DNA from: Pseudomonadota bacterium
GTDB taxonomy: Bacteria > Pseudomonadota > Alphaproteobacteria > Sphingomonadales > SMXR01
Direction of reading: 5' to 3'
NCBI GenBank assembly: GCA_022571175.1
Contig: JACZYI010000106.1
Location: 1 to 6,787 of the forward strand
Length of the DNA: 6,787 nucleotides
Shown here: positions 5,340 through 6,787 of the stretch, in pieces
How the letters are laid out: every line of letters starts with the position of its first letter
Numbering within the stretch: position 1 is the stretch's first letter
Position numbers and translations under genes: made by a program
The notes under the pieces: model-generated
Told to the model about the DNA's origin: nothing
The model's database searches: none
Seen by the model: only the letters and a program-made list of their open reading frames with translations

Positions 5340-6722
5340 TTATTCTCCGAACGAACCTGTCCGTCCTGGAAAAACCACCGGACTTTCAAAGCCATCATGG
5401 GAGACACTGGCCACACCAAAGAAATAATTGTCGATCACCACATTCTCGAGCGTGAACTCACCCACCAGGCCCACATAGCGGCTGTTGGTCCATTGGGCAT
5501 CAGTGGTCAGGCGCCAATATAATTTATACCCCGCCAGATTGGCTGCTTCCGGCCCTTCCACCATACTCCAGCTCAGGGTCGTGCTCGGCTGAACCGCGCC
5601 CGCAATGGATACATTGGCCGGAAAGGGCGGTGCGGCGGCCATGCCAGCCAGCGAGACAATATTCAGGGCCGTGAGCTTCCGGGCATAGTCGAAATTTACA
5701 CCTGAGAGCACGTCGCCATAGGCAATACCGTCTTCAACCCGAATATCCTGATGCTGGCGGGTGTAATTTTCATTGGTCTCCATAATGCGAACAGCAGGTA
5801 TGCCCACTTCGTTAAAGGGCCGATGATGTCCACCACGCCCGAACCGGTCCAGGCGGTAAATCATCATCACATCAAGGTTTGGAATATACCGGTCAGCCAT
5901 CAAATCCACATAGCGGGCGATATTGCGGCTGGGGCTATCTACCTCACCACCGCTGAAACGGCGTATGCGCGCTTCCTGCTCGGTTTCCACATCACGCGTG
6001 CCTTCAGAAAATACCCTCGCGGTGGTATTATTTATGATACCATTCAGGCCTTCAATATTGCCGATCATGTCATTATTCAGCACTGCCTTTATTCGCCAGC
6101 CCTCGGCCAGGGCATATTTGGCAACGATAGCCCCACCAAAAAGCCCCTGCTCCTCACCGGATAACCCGGCATAGACTATGGAGCCGGCAAATTGATGTTT
6201 GCTCAATACCCGGGCAGCTTCAATAACCCCGGCCATACCAGAGGCATTGTCGTTTGCACCAGGTGAATCGCTGGTGCCGTCCATTGGATCCGAGACGCGG
6301 GAATCAATATCACCAGACATAATCACATAGCGATCCGGGTCCAGCGTGCCCCGCTGAATCGCGATGACACTAACAACTTCAGTGCGATCGGGAATGCGCC
6401 GCTCACCCTCCACATAATCTGAAACATAAAACACCTCAAGGCATCCGCCACACTCGGCTGAAATTCGCTCAAACTCTGCCTTGATCCATCGACGCGCTGC
6501 CCCAATGCCTCTGGTCTCAGACTCGGTTTCCGACAAGGTGTGGCGCGTGCCAAAATTGACCAGCGTCTCAATATAGTGAGCAATCCGGTCGGCAGAGACA
6601 TCTGCAACGAGCTCGTGTAAAAGCGGGCGCTCACCCGCAGGCAAATCCTCCGCTGCAGCTGCAGTGATCGAACCCGTCAGACCCAAAAGTGCAATCAATG
6701 TCAGTTTTAGAAAATTTATCAT
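5340..6722 (-). CDS. Secreted M28-family zinc peptidase with C-terminal FnIII-like segment
   Basis: This 460-residue protein has a Sec signal (about 1-24, MINFLKLTLIALLGLTG then ITAAAA) and so acts in the periplasm or outside. The M28 aminopeptidase fold is shown by GANDNASG (155-162, bridging Asp158), LSGEEQGLFGG (187-197, catalytic Glu190 and ligand Glu191), LNNDMIGN (215-222, ligand Asp218) and GRGGHHRPF (296-304, ligand His at 299 or 300). The usual first-ligand motif His-x-Asp is here SGDIDSR (136-142), with Asp138 in place of His. Cys91 and Cys94 (CGGC) may form a disulfide. Residues from about 365 to the end look like a fibronectin type III module (LSWSMVEG, YKLYWR, FFGVASVSHDG). Family members remove N-terminal residues or cleave peptides; the specificity here is unknown. 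The start is the ATG at 6722, with GGGGA six bases upstream and the signal peptide directly after; the upstream extension would need a TTG start and an unlikely charged leader. It is first in an operon with the SDR. Confidence 0.92.
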   Translation of the reverse strand: MINFLKLTLIALLGLTGSITAAAAEDLPAGERPLLHELVADVSADRIAHYIETLVNFGTRHTLSETESETRGIGAARRWIKAEFERISAECGGCLEVFYVSDYVEGERRIPDRTEVVSVIAIQRGTLDPDRYVIMSGDIDSRVSDPMDGTSDSPGANDNASGMAGVIEAARVLSKHQFAGSIVYAGLSGEEQGLFGGAIVAKYALAEGWRIKAVLNNDMIGNIEGLNGIINNTTARVFSEGTRDVETEQEARIRRFSGGEVDSPSRNIARYVDLMADRYIPNLDVMMIYRLDRFGRGGHHRPFNEVGIPAVRIMETNENYTRQHQDIRVEDGIAYGDVLSGVNFDYARKLTALNIVSLAGMAAAPPFPANVSIAGAVQPSTTLSWSMVEGPEAANLAGYKLYWRLTTDAQWTNSRYVGLVGEFTLENVVIDNYFFGVASVSHDGFESPVVFPGRTGSFGE

Positions 6723-6787
6723 ATCTGTTCCCCACCCCCGGTACCATTCCGGTTTCAAGCGCCAGGATCATGCGGCGGCAAGCATCG

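Noticed and set aside
4941..5522. Plus-strand open frame of 193 codons opposite the SDR and peptidase genes
   Set aside because: It spans two well-supported minus-strand genes with full catalytic motifs and has no recognisable domain or ribosome site.
5751..6164. Plus-strand open frame of 137 codons opposite the M28 peptidase
   Set aside because: It lies wholly within the peptidase catalytic domain on the other strand; antisense shadow.
6723..6758. In-frame extension of the M28 peptidase to a TTG at 6758
   Set aside because: TTG start, no ribosome site, charged Trp-rich leader before a normal signal peptide; the ATG at 6722 follows GGGGA at good spacing.
6768..6787. Possible C-terminal codons of another minus-strand gene (reading MLAAA then TGA) or a plus-strand start at 6770
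   Set aside because: Five codons cannot be assigned to any protein, other frames are equally possible, and the plus-strand ATG lacks a correctly spaced ribosome site. The 6723-6787 stretch otherwise holds only the peptidase ribosome site.

Overview
The window looks like ordinary chromosome from a Gram-negative bacterium, most likely an alphaproteobacterium of moderate G+C. This rests on a Tat-exported IorB-type molybdoenzyme, several Sec signal peptides, a DapA N-terminus of alphaproteobacterial style and a secreted M28 peptidase. It is an inference from protein style; there is no rRNA or other marker to fix the taxon. I see no tRNA, rRNA, CRISPR array, insertion sequence, phage gene or attachment site.

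Layout, left to right. The first 58 bases are the 5' end of dapA on the minus strand, running off the edge, with a good sigma70-type promoter just upstream. A strong intrinsic terminator (145-173) separates dapA from a minus-strand gene for an exported four-EF-hand protein (203-922). Upstream of that, on the same strand, lies a large molybdopterin-binding oxidoreductase of the isoquinoline 1-oxidoreductase beta (IorB) / xanthine dehydrogenase superfamily with a twin-arginine signal (1031-3280). A short intergenic region then leads to the only plus-strand gene, a small secreted protein with two cysteines (3396-3773), which has its own promoter. It converges on a minus-strand gene for a secreted protein of unknown family (3825-4484), and the two share a hairpin terminator (3775-3802). 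Further right, a short-chain dehydrogenase/reductase (4572-5330) and a secreted M28 zinc peptidase with a C-terminal FnIII-like segment (5340-6722) form a tight minus-strand operon with a 9-nt gap. Transcription there runs from the peptidase into the reductase, and possibly on into the 3825-4484 gene.

Five of the six complete genes encode proteins with export signals (EF-hand protein, molybdoenzyme, both unknowns, peptidase); the SDR is cytoplasmic. The genes do not form one recognisable pathway. The region reads as several small transcription units with an envelope/periplasm bias beside a housekeeping lysine/peptidoglycan gene. I found no convincing new multi-gene system. The points most worth a second look are the M28 peptidase, where the usual first zinc-ligand His is an Asp; the IorB-like subunit with no 2Fe-2S partner gene beside it; and the methionine-rich helical linker in the EF-hand protein. 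Five annotated starts differ from the longest open frame, chosen from Shine-Dalgarno sites and signal peptides or, for dapA, from family alignment.
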